Shown: positions 23,415 to 33,220 of the stretch, one piece after another | Layout: the number at the start of each line of letters is the position of its first letter | How positions within the stretch are numbered: the first letter of the stretch is position 1 | NCBI RefSeq assembly: GCF_029502005.1 | Contig: NZ_JAMQOT010000001.1 | Span: forward strand, 124,001 to 188,000 | Length of the DNA stretch: 64,000 nt | Source of the DNA: Natrinema salsiterrestre | Lineage (GTDB): Archaea > Halobacteriota > Halobacteria > Halobacteriales > Natrialbaceae | Direction of reading: 5' to 3' | Notes under the pieces: model-generated | Seen by the model: only the letters and a program-made list of their open reading frames with translations | Databases searched by the model: none | Told to the model about the DNA's origin: nothing | Program-made: the position numbers and the translations under genes

Positions 23415-23948
23415 ATGCAGTCCATCGTTGAGTCTCTCGAACCCAATGTTCCTTATCGCGTGAGAACGCGGCTCGGTCCCTTGATTACCCGACTTGGGCG
23501 AATCCTCGGACAGCCCGACTACCGCCTTCGTGACACCGAATATGTCGGCACCGTCCAGCAGCCGCTGGACGAGTTCACAGAGACACTCCAGAAACACGGC
23601 TTCGAGTGGGACCCGCTGGCGTGGTATCACCAGCCGCCAGTTGGGTCAGAGCCAAATGGTAGCTGGGCGTATCGACGGGCCTTGCTGGCCGATAGACAGA
23701 TCCACGCCATCCTCATCGCCCACTCGCCAGAGTACATCGACGTTTTCGCCCACGAGGAGTACAACTGGCTGCGACACCCGATCAAACACCTCCGGCAGGT
23801 CGGCATCAAGCGGAAAACCGGTCGTAACAAAATGCGGAAATGGATCGAGAGTCACGGCATAGAAGTCGATGTCAATTCGCGTCGCCGGCGACGAGTCACA
23901 CAGGCGAAAAAATACTTCCACAAATGCCTTGCGTCCATCATCCAGTAG
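23415..23948 (+). CDS. Haloarchaeal hypothetical protein, 177 residues
   Basis: A basic, soluble protein with no recognised family. It contains an aromatic central part (HGFEWDPLAWYHQPPVGSEPN), a SPEYIDVFAHEEYNWLRHP segment and a strongly basic C-terminus (KRKTGRNKMRKW, then NSRRRRRVTQAKKYFHKC) that could bind nucleic acid. A basic protein is unusual for a halophile and suggests a mobile-element or phage origin (inference). It lies alone between repeat C and the leu operon. The ATG at 23415 is the first in the frame. Confidence 0.6.
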   Translation: MQSIVESLEPNVPYRVRTRLGPLITRLGRILGQPDYRLRDTEYVGTVQQPLDEFTETLQKHGFEWDPLAWYHQPPVGSEPNGSWAYRRALLADRQIHAILIAHSPEYIDVFAHEEYNWLRHPIKHLRQVGIKRKTGRNKMRKWIESHGIEVDVNSRRRRRVTQAKKYFHKCLASIIQ

Positions 23949-24404
23949 CATGGGTTCAATCCAACCCCCCGAAGAAGCAGAGCGAGCTGCGCCACGCGCC
24001 GTATTTTCCGGGAATTACCCCTCGATAGCTCGGAGTTCGTCGTCGCCGGTTTCCCGATGAGAGATACACGCCCTCTATACAGCACAAACCCCAGGCATCA
24101 TCTGAAGGTAATAGAAATTCTGCCACTCATTTCGCAGATGAAATTACTGGAGAAATTCGCAGATTTCACCACCATAGCACTCTAGAAAGTAATACTTGAT
24201 ACATCCACACGAAGTCCCAGATTACGGAACTCGAGTTCCCGTATCCGATCACGAACACGGTTCGGCCGTGTTCAGCTCCTCGCGGTCGACGTTACGGTGG
24301 CTGCTTCGCTCGAGCCACCCCGAGAAGAGATGATCTCACTCAACTCGAGTCGACTAAATTGCAAATCAATCAAAAATCGCACTCGAGCACGTCGAGAAGT
24401 GAGG
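23949..24404. other. 456-nt intergenic region downstream of leuD with palindromes
   Basis: No gene is supported. It holds the palindrome GGAACTCGAGTTCC (24226-24239), a hairpin GAACACGG / CCGTGTTC with a 5-nt loop (24253-24273) and a GGTGGCT / AGCCACC pair around 24296-24319. These lie behind the stop of leuD on the minus strand and may help end the leu/ilv transcript. The right part is AT-rich compared with the flanking genes. Confidence 0.4.
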
Positions 24405-25133
24405 CTATTCGGCTTCGGGAATCGCCGCGTCGTCGACGTACGGCAGTTCTCGAGCCTTATCCCGGACCGCGCCGGCGTTGGACTTCATCAGCGCCGTCGT
24501 GTCCCAGACGCCGTCGACCAGCGCCTTGCGCTGGGCGTCGTCGACGGTGACGTCGATCGTTTCGTCACCGTAGGTGACCGTCTCCGCTTCGACGTCGATG
24601 TCGATCTCGCCGTCGGGGTTCGCGTCGACCCAGTCCTGCAGGGCCTCGATCGTCTCGCTGTCGGCGGTGACGGTCGGAATGCCGAGGGCCAGACAGTTGC
24701 CGGCGAAGATCTCGGCGAAGCTCTCGCCGATGATCGCGTCGATTCCCCAGCGCATCAGCGCCTGCGGCGCGTGCTCGCGGGAGGAACCACAGCCGAAGTT
24801 CGAGTTGACGACCAGCACCGAGGAATCCTGATAGCGCTCCTCGTTGAACGGGTGCTCCTTCTGGTTGTCGTCGTCGTCGAAGCGCAGGTCGAAGAACGCG
24901 AACTCGCCCAGTCCGTCGAAGGTGACGACCTTCATGAACCGCGCGGGGATGATCTGGTCGGTGTCGATGTCGTTGCCTCGGATCGGGACGCCCGAGCCGG
25001 CGACGTAGTTGACTTCCGGAATCTCGACTTCGCCTCCGCCGTCGGTTCGGACCTCCCGAACCTCGGCGTCGCTCGCGGGCATCTGCCCGCTCGCGTTCTC
25101 CGAGGACTCGCTTCGCTCGTCCTCGCGACTCAT
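24405..25133 (-). CDS. leuD: 3-isopropylmalate dehydratase small subunit
   Basis: A 242-residue small subunit of isopropylmalate isomerase, which with LeuC converts 2- to 3-isopropylmalate. The swivelling-domain motifs are [14 protein letters not shown] and [15 protein letters not shown]. The protein is longer than the usual 160-200 residues because of an N-terminal extension of about 50 acidic residues; a later start cannot be excluded, but the ATG used overlaps the leuC stop (ATGA), which supports it. In many haloarchaea leuB follows directly; here the next gene on this strand in the pathway is about 17 kb away. Confidence 0.93.
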   Translation of the reverse strand: MSREDERSESSENASGQMPASDAEVREVRTDGGGEVEIPEVNYVAGSGVPIRGNDIDTDQIIPARFMKVVTFDGLGEFAFFDLRFDDDDNQKEHPFNEERYQDSSVLVVNSNFGCGSSREHAPQALMRWGIDAIIGESFAEIFAGNCLALGIPTVTADSETIEALQDWVDANPDGEIDIDVEAETVTYGDETIDVTVDDAQRKALVDGVWDTTALMKSNAGAVRDKARELPYVDDAAIPEAE

Positions 25134-26551
25134 GCCAGGTTCACCTCCTTCAGATCGCGCACGTCAGAGACCTCGCCGGTGATCGCTGCGGCCGCGACCA
25201 TCCGGGGGCTCATCAGCACGGTCCGCCCGTCCTTCGATCCCTGTCGGCCGACGAAGTTCCGGTTCGAGGAGGAGGCACAGGCCTCGTCGCCCTCGAGCTG
25301 GTCCTCATTCATGCCGAGACACATCGAACAGCCGGCGTTTCGCCACTCGAAGCCGGCCTCCTCGAAGGTGTCCTTGAGGCCCTCCTCCTCGGCGGCGCGC
25401 TGGACGCGCTGGCTGCCGGGGACGACCATCGCGCGGACGTCGTCGTCGACCTGCCGGCCCTCGACGATCCGGGCGGCGCGTCGCAGGTCCGGCAGGCGGG
25501 CGTTCGTACAGGAGCCGAGGAAGGCCACGTCGATGTCGTATCCCTCCATCGTGTCGCCGGGCTCGACGCGCATGTGTTCCTGTGCGCGCCGGGCCGTGTC
25601 CTGCTTCTCCTTCGGGAGCGACTCCGGCTCCGGGATCGGATCGGAGATGCCGATCCCCTGTCCGGGCGTGGTCCCCCAGGTAACGACCGGCTCGAGTTCG
25701 TTCGCGTCGATGTGGACGACGTCGTCGTATTCGGCGTCCGCATCGGAGCGAATGGACTCCCAGTACGGTTTGAGCTCGTCGAACTTCTCCGGATTCTCCT
25801 GGAAGTAATCAGTCTCTTTCATCCACTCGTAGGTGGTCTCGTCGGGGTTGACGTACCCCGCGCGAGCGCCGCCCTCGATGGACATGTTACAGATCGACAT
25901 CCGCCCTTCCATGCCGAGGTCCTCGATGGCCTCGCCGGCGTATTCGTAGACGTAGCCGACGCCGCCCTCGGTGCCGAGCCGGCGGATGATCTCGAGGATG
26001 ATATCCTTCGCTTCGACGCCGTCGCCGAGCTCGCCGTCGACCTGGATCTTGCGGACCTTCTGTTTCTCCATGGCGACGGTGCCCGTCGCGAGCACGTCGC
26101 GGATCTGGGAGGTCCCGATGCCGAACGCGAGCGCGCCGAAGGCGCCGTGGGTCGAGGTGTGGGAGTCGCCACAGACGATCGTCTTACCGGGCTGGGTGAT
26201 CCCCTGCTCCGGTCCGATGACGTGGACGATCCCCTGATCGCCCGTCGTCGGGTCCGAGAAGTCGATGCCCGCCTCGCGGACGTTCTCCTCGAGTTCGGCC
26301 ATCATCTCCTCGGCCGCGTCCTCCTTGTAGGGGCGGGACTGATCGGCCGTCGGGACGATGTGGTCGACCGTCGCGTGGGTCAGCTTCGGGAAGGCGACCT
26401 CGAGGTCGCGCTCGCGGAGCATGCCGAAGGCCTGCGGGCTGGTCACCTCGTGGATGAGGTGGAGGCCGACGAACAGCTGATCCTGTCCGGTCGGCAGCGT
26501 GGTGACCTTGTGTCGATCCCAGACCTTGTCGTACAGTGTGCCCGTACTCAT
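25130..26551 (-). CDS. leuC: 3-isopropylmalate dehydratase large subunit
   Basis: A 473-residue aconitase-family protein that binds the catalytic [4Fe-4S] cluster. Ligand cysteines are in FLGSCTNAR and in the pair CSMCLG. Other family landmarks are [17 protein letters not shown] near the N-terminus, [21 protein letters not shown], and the C-terminal [11 protein letters not shown] with the substrate-binding arginine. Length fits the family. It overlaps the small upstream ORF by 4 nt (ATGA) and leuD by 4 nt, so the three are translationally coupled. Confidence 0.95.
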   Translation of the reverse strand: MSTGTLYDKVWDRHKVTTLPTGQDQLFVGLHLIHEVTSPQAFGMLRERDLEVAFPKLTHATVDHIVPTADQSRPYKEDAAEEMMAELEENVREAGIDFSDPTTGDQGIVHVIGPEQGITQPGKTIVCGDSHTSTHGAFGALAFGIGTSQIRDVLATGTVAMEKQKVRKIQVDGELGDGVEAKDIILEIIRRLGTEGGVGYVYEYAGEAIEDLGMEGRMSICNMSIEGGARAGYVNPDETTYEWMKETDYFQENPEKFDELKPYWESIRSDADAEYDDVVHIDANELEPVVTWGTTPGQGIGISDPIPEPESLPKEKQDTARRAQEHMRVEPGDTMEGYDIDVAFLGSCTNARLPDLRRAARIVEGRQVDDDVRAMVVPGSQRVQRAAEEEGLKDTFEEAGFEWRNAGCSMCLGMNEDQLEGDEACASSSNRNFVGRQGSKDGRTVLMSPRMVAAAAITGEVSDVRDLKEVNLA

Positions 26552-26829
26552 TCCTCTACTACCGTGTCGCTATCCGATCGTCCGTGTTCGGTTCCCCGCT
26601 CGAAGACGCGGTTCGCGTCGTCGGCTTCCTTCGGCGGCGTGTGATCGACGTCGCGCATCTTCCCGTCGGTGTCGGTGCTCTCGTTCTCGTCGGCCGCGGT
26701 CGCTTCCGGTTCGCCACCGTCTGCGGCGACGATCGGCCCGCGGTTGAACAGCCGGCCGGCCGTCTCCCCGGTGTAGGGATTGGTGTGGCTGACGTCGGCC
26801 ATCGTGTCGGTGTTGTCGTTTGCTGTCAT
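26548..26829 (-). CDS. Small acidic protein between ilvC and leuC
   Basis: A 93-residue, highly acidic, low-complexity protein ([18 protein letters not shown] start) without recognised domain. Two short motifs recur: [11 protein letters not shown] and [12 protein letters not shown] small ORF at this place is also known in the Haloferax leu/ilv operon, so position is conserved. Start lies 10 nt after ilvC and the stop overlaps the leuC start by 4 nt. It may be a small accessory or chaperone-like protein for the pathway (inference only). Confidence 0.75.
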   Translation of the reverse strand: MTANDNTDTMADVSHTNPYTGETAGRLFNRGPIVAADGGEPEATAADENESTDTDGKMRDVDHTPPKEADDANRVFERGTEHGRSDSDTVVEE

Positions 26830-26839
26830 GAGTTCGTCC

Positions 26840-27904
26840 TCAGTCGTCCGCTTGCACTTCGACGGAGTCGTTCTCCGCTTCCGTCTCGTCCTCCTCGGCC
26901 CAGGCGAACAGGTCGCGCAGCCGTTCGCCGACCTCCTCGATCTCGTGGTTCTTCTCGGCCTCTCGGAGCTGGTTGTAGCTCGGGCGTCCGGCCTGGTTCT
27001 CGAGGATCCACTCGCGCGTGAACTCGCCGTTCTGGATCTCCTCGAGCGTCTCCTCCATGTTCTCCCGAACGTTCTCGTCGACGATGCGGTCGCCACGAGA
27101 GAGGCCGCCGTACTCGGCGGTGTCGGAGACGGAGTCCCACATCTCGGCGTGGCCGCCTTCGTACATCAGGTCGACGATCAGCTTGAGCTCGTTGAGACAC
27201 TCGAAGTAGGCGATCTCCGGCGAGTAGCCGGCGTCGACGAGCGTCTCGTAGCCGTGCTTGACCAGCGAGGTGACCCCGCCACAGAGGACGGCCTGCTCGC
27301 CGAAGAGGTCCGATTCGACCTCCTCCTGGAACGTCGTCTCGATGACGCCCGCGCGGGTACAGCCGATCCCCTTCGCGTACGCGAGGGCGCGTTCGTCCGC
27401 ATCGCCGGTCGTGTCCTGATAGACGGCCAGCAGACCGGGCGTCCCCTCGTCGTTCTCGTAGTTCCGGCGGACGAGGTGGCCCGGACTCTTGGGCGCGACC
27501 ATCGTCACGTCGACGTCCTCCGGCGGCTCGATCTGGGCGTAGTGGATGTTCAGCCCGTGGGCGAACTGCAGCGTGTCGCCGGCCTCGAGGTTGGGCTCGA
27601 TCGCGTTCTCGTAGACGTCCGCCTGCACGGTGTCGGGCACGAGCACGGAGACGTAGGACGCCTGCGAAACCGCGTCGGCCGGCGTCGTCACCGTCAGCCC
27701 GTCCGCTTCGGCGGCCGATCGCGAGGACGACCCCTCGCGGAGGCCGACGACCACGTTGACCCCGCTCTCGTGGAGGTTCAGCGCGTGGGCGTGGCCCTGG
27801 CTCCCGTAGCCGAGGACGGCCACGGTGTCGTCGTCGAGCGTCGATACGTCTGCGTCGTCGTCATAGTAGATGTCGGTGGTGAATTCGTCAGTCATCGTCA
27901 GCAA
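26840..27904 (-). CDS. ilvC: Ketol-acid reductoisomerase
   Basis: A 354-residue class I NADPH-dependent enzyme that rearranges and reduces acetolactate or acetohydroxybutyrate in valine and isoleucine synthesis. The nucleotide motif [15 protein letters not shown] is followed by [17 protein letters not shown], a phosphate-binding loop rich in Ser as expected for NADPH use. The all-helical C-terminal half carries [20 protein letters not shown], with the metal-binding acids. Its start overlaps the ilvN end by 17 nt. Confidence 0.95.
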   Translation of the reverse strand: MLTMTDEFTTDIYYDDDADVSTLDDDTVAVLGYGSQGHAHALNLHESGVNVVVGLREGSSSRSAAEADGLTVTTPADAVSQASYVSVLVPDTVQADVYENAIEPNLEAGDTLQFAHGLNIHYAQIEPPEDVDVTMVAPKSPGHLVRRNYENDEGTPGLLAVYQDTTGDADERALAYAKGIGCTRAGVIETTFQEEVESDLFGEQAVLCGGVTSLVKHGYETLVDAGYSPEIAYFECLNELKLIVDLMYEGGHAEMWDSVSDTAEYGGLSRGDRIVDENVRENMEETLEEIQNGEFTREWILENQAGRPSYNQLREAEKNHEIEEVGERLRDLFAWAEEDETEAENDSVEVQADD

Positions 27905-28550
27905 CCTGTGAGTGGTGTCTGTCGTGATTCGCCTCGTCGGCGGGCTGTGCCGTCGAACTGGCCGCGGTCTGGTCGGTGCCGCGGGCCAGCGCCGTCGTCC
28001 CGGTTCGGGAGATCTCCCGCACGCCGAACTGGCTGAAGGTGTCGATCGCGGCCTCGATCTTCTGGCGCGCGCCGGTCACTTCGACCGTCGCCGTCTCCGG
28101 ACTCGAGTCGACGGTCTTGCCGTCGTACATGTCCGCGACGGCGGCGACCTGGTCGGGGCGCTCGGCGTTAACTTTGATCAGCGCCAGCTCCCGACGCATC
28201 GCGTCGGGCTCGAGCTCGCGCACGGAGATGACCGGCACGAGCTTTCGGAGTTGTTTCTCGACCTGGTCGATGCCCGGGTCGGGCTCCTCGACGACGATCG
28301 TGATTCGCGCGCGATCCTCGTCTTCGGTGGGCCCGACGGTCAGGCTCTCGATGTTGAACTGCCGCCGCGAGAACAGTCCCGAGACGTCCGAGAGCACGCC
28401 GGGTTCGTGTTCGACCAGCGCCGAGATGACGGTGCGCCGGGGCTCGTATGTCGCTTCGACTTCGGGGTCGATGCGGATGCCCTGCTTGTTGCGCCGTCCC
28501 GCCGGGGTCGGTCGCTCCTCGGGTTCGGGGCCCTCGAGTCCGCGCTTCAT
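27888..28550 (-). CDS. ilvN: Acetolactate synthase small (regulatory) subunit
   Basis: A 220-residue ACT-domain protein that regulates acetolactate synthase, usually through valine feedback. The ACT domain begins [21 protein letters not shown] (about residues 40-60) with the family's [12 protein letters not shown]; a second ACT-like half follows [11 protein letters not shown]-terminal (about 35 residues) and C-terminal (about 35 residues) extensions are acidic or polar and exceed the bacterial length of about 160. It overlaps the ilvB stop by 4 nt (ATGA). Confidence 0.92.
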   Translation of the reverse strand: MKRGLEGPEPEERPTPAGRRNKQGIRIDPEVEATYEPRRTVISALVEHEPGVLSDVSGLFSRRQFNIESLTVGPTEDEDRARITIVVEEPDPGIDQVEKQLRKLVPVISVRELEPDAMRRELALIKVNAERPDQVAAVADMYDGKTVDSSPETATVEVTGARQKIEAAIDTFSQFGVREISRTGTTALARGTDQTAASSTAQPADEANHDRHHSQVADDD

Positions 28551-30361
28551 AGCTGATCCTCCGCCAGCGCGAACTGGCCGTTGTCGCCGCCGCTCGGAAC
28601 CATCGGGTAGACGTTCGCGTCGGGATCGATGTGGACGTCGATCACCGAGGGGCCGTCGTACGCGACGGCCTCTTCGATCGTGTCGGCGACCTCGTCGTAA
28701 TCGTCGATCCGGAAGCCCCGCGCGCCGAAGGCTTCGGCGAGCTTGTCGAACTCCGGCATCCAGTCGTAGTCCGAGGCGGAGTGGCGGCCGTCGAAGAAGG
28801 CGTCCTGCCACTGTCGGACCATGCCGATGTACTCGTTGTTGAGCACGGCGACGGTGATGTCGAGGTCCTCGCGGACGGCGACCGACAGGCCCTGGAGCGT
28901 CATCAGGAACGAGCCGTCGCCGTCGACGCAGATGACTTCTTGGTCGTCGTCGGCCGCGAGTCGCGCGCCGATCGCCGAGGGCAGTCCGTACCCCATCGCG
29001 CCGAGGCCGTGACTCGAGACCCAGGTACGGGGCTCGGTGTAGGTCCAGTACTGGCAGGCCCACATCTGGTGTTGGCCGACGCCGGTCGTGACGATCGCGC
29101 GGTCGCTCGTGGCCTCGTCGAGCGCCTCGACGACGAACTCCGGCTGGACCGGCTCGTCCTCGGGCGCGTCGTAGGCCATCGAGTAGTCGGACTTCCACTG
29201 CTGGCACTGCGCGCGCCACTTCTTCGCTTCGGGCGAGGCGTCGACGGCCTCGCTCAGCTGCTCGACGACGGTTTCGGCGTCGCCGACCAGCGGGTAGTCA
29301 GCGTGGATGTTCTTCGAGATTTCCGCGGGGTCGATGTCGACGTGGATGACCTCCGCATCGGGCGCGAAGGTCTCGATGCCGCCGGTGAGGCGGTCGTCGA
29401 ATCGCGTCCCGATCCCGATCAGGGTGTCGCAGTGGGTGATCGCCATGTTGGCGTACCCGGTACCGTGCATCCCCGCCATCTCGAGAGACAGCTCGTGGTC
29501 CTCGGGGAACGACCCGAGCCCGGGCATCGTGGTGAGAACCGGGATCTCGTGTTCGATGGCGAACTCGCGGCAGGCCTCGCTGGCCTCGCCCTTGATGACG
29601 CCGCCGCCGAGCATCAACACCGGCCGGGCGGCGTTCTCGATTCGTTCGGCCGCCGCATCGACGATCTCCGGGTCGGCCCGCTCCTGCACCTCGTAGGTGT
29701 CGGGCACGTTCGGCGCGTCTGGCTCCCGGTCCGTCTCGCCCTTGGTGATGTCCTTCGGTAGGTCGACTAGCGTCGGCCCCGGTCGGCCCTCGCCGGCGAG
29801 CGCGAACGCCTCGCTGACGTCGCTGCCGACGGTGTCCGAGTCGCTCGCGAACGTGTTGTCCTTCGTGATCGGGGTCGTGACGCCGGTCGTGTCGGTCTCC
29901 TGGAAGGCGTCGTTCCCGACGAACTCGGTCGGCACCTGGCCGGTCAGCGCGACCATCGGATCCGAGTCCATGTCGGCGTCCGCGATGCCGGTGACCAGGT
30001 TAGTCGCGCCCGGCCCCGACGTCGCGAGGCAGACGCCCGGCTCGCCCGAGACGATGCCGTAGGCGTCGGCCGCGTGGGCCGCGCCCTGTTCGTGGGCCAT
30101 CGTCACGTGCGTGATATCGGAGTCGTAGAGCGCGTCGTAGACGGGCATGATCGCCCCGCCCTGCACGCCGAAGGCGTACTCGACGCCCGCGTTCTCGAGT
30201 GCGCGAATGACTGATTCGGCACCCGTCGTAACGGGCTCCGTCGCCTCGGACCCGGTCTCCGCGGCGTCCTCGGTGGCCGCGTCGGGCGCGGCGCTGTCGG
30301 TGATCTGATCGTCGTCCTGTTCCTCTTCCGCTGGCGGAACCTTCGCTGCGCGTTCGCTCAT
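28547..30361 (-). CDS. ilvB: Acetolactate synthase large subunit
   Basis: A 604-residue thiamine-diphosphate enzyme, first common step of valine and isoleucine synthesis. The ThDP N-terminal domain has GVEYAFGVQGGAIMPVYDAL and the catalytic glutamate in AHEQGAAHAADAYG. The central FAD/Rossmann domain and the C-terminal ThDP motif CVDGDGSFLMTLQGL to LNNEYIGMVRQWQ are complete. A 45-residue acidic N-terminal tail is a halophilic addition. It is the first enzyme gene after a possible leader ORF at 30486-30602. Confidence 0.94.
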   Translation of the reverse strand: MSERAAKVPPAEEEQDDDQITDSAAPDAATEDAAETGSEATEPVTTGAESVIRALENAGVEYAFGVQGGAIMPVYDALYDSDITHVTMAHEQGAAHAADAYGIVSGEPGVCLATSGPGATNLVTGIADADMDSDPMVALTGQVPTEFVGNDAFQETDTTGVTTPITKDNTFASDSDTVGSDVSEAFALAGEGRPGPTLVDLPKDITKGETDREPDAPNVPDTYEVQERADPEIVDAAAERIENAARPVLMLGGGVIKGEASEACREFAIEHEIPVLTTMPGLGSFPEDHELSLEMAGMHGTGYANMAITHCDTLIGIGTRFDDRLTGGIETFAPDAEVIHVDIDPAEISKNIHADYPLVGDAETVVEQLSEAVDASPEAKKWRAQCQQWKSDYSMAYDAPEDEPVQPEFVVEALDEATSDRAIVTTGVGQHQMWACQYWTYTEPRTWVSSHGLGAMGYGLPSAIGARLAADDDQEVICVDGDGSFLMTLQGLSVAVREDLDITVAVLNNEYIGMVRQWQDAFFDGRHSASDYDWMPEFDKLAEAFGARGFRIDDYDEVADTIEEAVAYDGPSVIDVHIDPDANVYPMVPSGGDNGQFALAEDQL

Positions 30362-30485
30362 TGGCTATCTCCCGCCGTTTGCTGGCGATCGAGTGGTGTA
30401 CGGTAGTGTGTCATCTGGTGGATCGGTGATCGCTCGGAGAACGATGCAATTCGGGTCCGACGGCTACGAAGTACTGAGAGTGGGG

Positions 30486-30602
30486 CTAGAACGCCCCTAC
30501 AATACGAATCGAAGCGAGCGCGCTGCTGTCGACCGTGCGAACGCGAGCCGACAGTGGAGCGCGGACCGTCATTATTGGTACTGTAGCTCCCTCGAGGATC
30601 AT
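30486..30602 (-). promoter_or_regulatory. Possible ilvB leader peptide and stem-loop
   Basis: In the 323-nt gap between leuA and ilvB, a 38-codon frame starts MILEGATVPIMTV and ends ASIRIVGAF; 12 of its 38 residues are Ile, Leu or Val. Its TAG stop sits in the loop of the stem GGGGC-TAGAAC-GCCCC (30482-30497, written on the plus strand). A peptide rich in the pathway's end products before ilvB recalls amino-acid attenuator leaders. Archaeal evidence for this mechanism is weak, so this is a suggestion. Confidence 0.4.
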
Positions 30603-30684
30603 AATCCTTACGAGTCGCGCGGTCCCGAGCGCTGGAGCGCGATAGGCGGTGCTCGCGGACGGGAGCAAACGGGGAGGACATTCC

Positions 30685-31921
30685 TCAGATGCGCACCTCC
30701 TCCTCCTCCTCGTGCTGACGTTCGATGTCAGCTTCCTCGGCGAAGCGCTCGAGGTCGTCGACCGTGACTCGGCGCTTCTCGGCCCCGTAGTCTTTGACGC
30801 GACGGGTGACCGCCCGGACCTGATCGTCGGTGGGCTCGAAGCCGCGCTCGACGAGTCGCTCGCGGACCGAGTGGGTTCCGGTGTGTTTCCCCATGACCAG
30901 TCGGCGTTCGGCACCGACCATCTCGGGGGTCATGACGCCGGGTTCGAAGGTGTCGGAGTTCTCGATGACGCCGGCGGCGTGGATGCCGCTCTCGTGTGAG
31001 AAGGCGTTGGCACCGACGACGGGCTTGTTGCCCGGCGTGTCCATGCCGCTTTTCTCCTCGACGAGGTTCGAGAGCTCGGTGATGCGCGTCGTGTCGATAC
31101 CGGTATCGCACTGGTAGAGCGACTCGATGGCCATCACGTACTCCTCGTAGGCGGCGTTGCCGGCGCGCTCGCCGATCGAGTTGACCGACACCTGCGCCTG
31201 CGCTGCGCCCGCTTCGACGCCGGCCAGCGCGTTGGCGGTGGCCAGCCCGAAGTCGTCGTGGGTGTGGACGTCGACCCGCGCGTCGGTGTGGGCACAGACC
31301 TTCTCGATCATGGCCCGGAATCGGGTCGGCGTCGCGACGCCGCAGGTATCGGGAATGTTGATCCAGTCGGTTCCCGCCTCGGTGACCGCTTCGATCACGT
31401 CGATCAGGAACGCCTCGTCGGTTCGGGTCGCATCCATCGGCGAGAACATGCAGGTCACGCCCGCGTCTTTGATGCGTTCGACCGACTCGACTGCGCGCTG
31501 TACGACTTCCTCCCGGGTGGCGTGCATCGAATCCTCGATCTGGACGTCGCTGGTGGACACGAACGTGTGCACCATCTCGACGCCGGAATCGAGCGCCGCC
31601 TCGATGTCACCGTCGACGACGCGGGCTAAGCCGCAGGTCGTCGAACTGGTGGACGAAGCGATATCACGAACGGCCTCGAACTCCGCGTCGGAGTTGACGG
31701 GGAACCCGGCCTCGATGACGTGGGTTCCCATCTCGTCCAGCACGGACGCGATCTGCCGTTTGTCGTCGTAGGAAAACGATGTGCCGGGCGACTGTTCGCC
31801 GTCCCGGAGGGTCGTATCGAAGACACGTGCTGACTCTATTTCGTCAGTGGAATCTAACGTGCCCTGGAAGAACTCGACCCCCCTGACTGTTGTCAGAGGA
31901 TGGGCTGTCTTGTGAAGACAT
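30685..31921 (-). CDS. leuA: 2-isopropylmalate synthase, start region out of frame
   Basis: An alpha-isopropylmalate/citramalate synthase family enzyme that commits 2-ketoisovalerate to leucine. The catalytic barrel is complete: FDTTLRDGEQSPGTSFS, then IEAGFPVNSDAE, INIPDTCGVATPTRF and DVHTHDDFGLATANALAG with the metal-binding HxH. It ends near residue 411 and lacks the C-terminal LeuA regulatory domain, as do several archaeal homologues. The barrel frame has no ATG, GTG or TTG before the RDGEQ motif. A leaderless ATG at 31921 follows a TATA box but is in another frame; removing one G from the six-G run at 31878-31883 would join MSSQDSPSSDNSQG to VEFFQGTLDST. Sequencing error or true frameshift cannot be told apart here. 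Confidence 0.82.
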
Positions 31922-31946
31922 TGTATCTGAACCCGAGGTGCGACGA

Positions 31947-31957
31947 TATATATAAAC
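31947..31957 (-). promoter_or_regulatory. TATA box of the leu/ilv operon
   Basis: TTTATATATAT on the minus strand lies about 26-36 nt upstream of the ATG at 31921, so the mRNA would begin at or within a few nucleotides of that ATG. It supports 31921 as the original leuA start. Confidence 0.6.
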
Positions 31958-32437
31958 CTATCGCTGTGGGCGGTACCGTTCGTCGTTCGCCACTGTCACG
32001 ATCAGCCGTATCGATCGAAAACCGCAAGAAAGCGACGACCTATTATTAGGCTGTATGTCCTAATATTGTCTAGGCTTCGTCGAGCGATCGGTCCGATAAT
32101 CGACGATCCGACGCGAAGAACCAGTGATTCGGTCCCCATCGGCTCGCTCGAGCGCTGGCGCGCGGTCGTCGATCGACGTTCGGTCACCGCGGACGGCTAT
32201 CCGAGGGTTGAAGTTCATTTTCCAATCGTTATAATTGAATTATTGGATACGCGTCCATCGCTCGCGGAGGGACCGCACGGACCGACGCGAGGGCGGAACG
32301 GAGTCGACGAGATCGACACTGCCGCGACTCACGATAATCACGACGAGTGCTCAGTCGATCGAGCGAACGGAACCCGACGCGGACGATGCGAGTACGCGTG
32401 TCAGCATTTTATACGCGGTCGTGGTACGACGGTGCGC
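31958..32437. other. 480-nt region upstream of leuA without a gene
   Basis: No coding sequence is supported. It contains the inverted repeat ATTAGG / CCTAAT around 32045-32075 and several AT-rich tracts (32210-32245). A TTTTATA box at 32407-32413 is placed for the ferritin-like gene at 32438. Most of the rest probably belongs to the leuA control region. Confidence 0.4.
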
Positions 32438-32893
32438 ATGACGACCGACGAGATCACAGACCTGCTGACCGGGGCGTACATCGACGAACTCGAGACCGTA
32501 ATGAATTACCAGACCAACGCCATCGTCCTCGACGGCATCCACGCCGAGGAGGTCAAGACGAGCCTCGAAGAGGACATCCAGGAGGAGCTCGACCACGCGC
32601 GGATGCTCGGCGAGCGCCTGAAGCAACTCGACGAATCGCCGCCGGGCTCTGAGTCGTTCGAGGCCAACCAGCACAGCCTGCAGCCGCCCGAGGACACGAC
32701 CGACGTCCAGTCGGTTATCGAAGGAGTCCTCGAGGCCGAGGAGGACGCCATCGAGACCTACCGGTCGCTGATCGAGGCCGCGACCGAGGCGAACGACCCC
32801 GTCACGGAGGACGTGGCGGTGACGATCCTCGCGGACGAGGAGGCCCACCGGACCGAGTTCCGCGGGTTCCAGAAGGAGTTCCCGATGGATTGA
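32438..32893 (+). CDS. Ferritin-like (rubrerythrin/DUF-type) four-helix protein
   Basis: A 151-residue four-helix bundle with ferritin-like metal ligands: EELDHARML in helix 2 and ADEEAHRTEF in helix 4, both of the E-x-x-H form, plus glutamates in ELETVMNYQ and EDAIETYRSL. This pattern suits a di-iron site as in ferritin-like and bacterioferritin-related proteins. The ATG at 32438 lies about 28 nt behind a TTTTATA box, which fits a leaderless message. The role may be iron storage or oxidative-stress protection; no partner gene is adjacent. Confidence 0.85.
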   Translation: MTTDEITDLLTGAYIDELETVMNYQTNAIVLDGIHAEEVKTSLEEDIQEELDHARMLGERLKQLDESPPGSESFEANQHSLQPPEDTTDVQSVIEGVLEAEEDAIETYRSLIEAATEANDPVTEDVAVTILADEEAHRTEFRGFQKEFPMD

Positions 32894-33024
32894 CCGAGCG
32901 AAGCCGTGAACGACCGGGATCGAGGGGCGAAGTAACTCTAAAGCCGTGATCAGTGAGCGGGCAGAGTAGGGAATAGCATCCGCGAGCGAACGGAGTGAGC
33001 GAGCGGGCCGACGACTGACCTGAA

Positions 33025-33182
33025 GGCGTCGCTTTGCGACGCCGGAAGGGAAGGAGGAGTGCTTTTGATCAACCTTTTGCCGAGTGCGGTCGCAAAGCGA
33101 CCGCACGTGGTTCGAGACGCCAAAGGCGTCTCGTCATCACGAGAGAGCGGAGCTCTCTCGAACGACAGTGAAAAAGGTTGAT
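33025..33182. repeat. Four perfect triloop hairpins within an inverted repeat
   Basis: Four stems each close a 3-nt loop: GGCGTCGC-TTT-GCGACGCC (33025-33043), GTGCGGTCGC-AAA-GCGACCGCAC (33084-33106), CGAGACGCC-AAA-GGCGTCTCG (33113-33133) and CGAGAGAGC-GGA-GCTCTCTCG (33140-33160). The last three are enclosed by ATCAACCTTTT (33068-33078) and AAAAGGTTGAT (33172-33182). It resembles a miniature or REP-like element, or a structured RNA, placed just before the DUF5779 gene. Confidence 0.65.
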
Positions 33183-33220
33183 GCCGAACGTTTTTCTCGT
33201 CCCGGTTCGACCCACCCGGT

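Noticed and set aside
22475-23446. A 323-codon minus-strand frame ending in HalOD1 copy C
   Set aside because: Only the last 72 codons match the HalOD1 gene; the rest runs through the hairpin block and the antisense of the zinc-ribbon frame, with no conserved start.
32066-32437. N-terminal extension of the ferritin-like gene in the same frame
   Set aside because: A TATA box at 32407-32413 lies downstream of it, and the extension is low-complexity; the start at 32438 gives the normal first helix.
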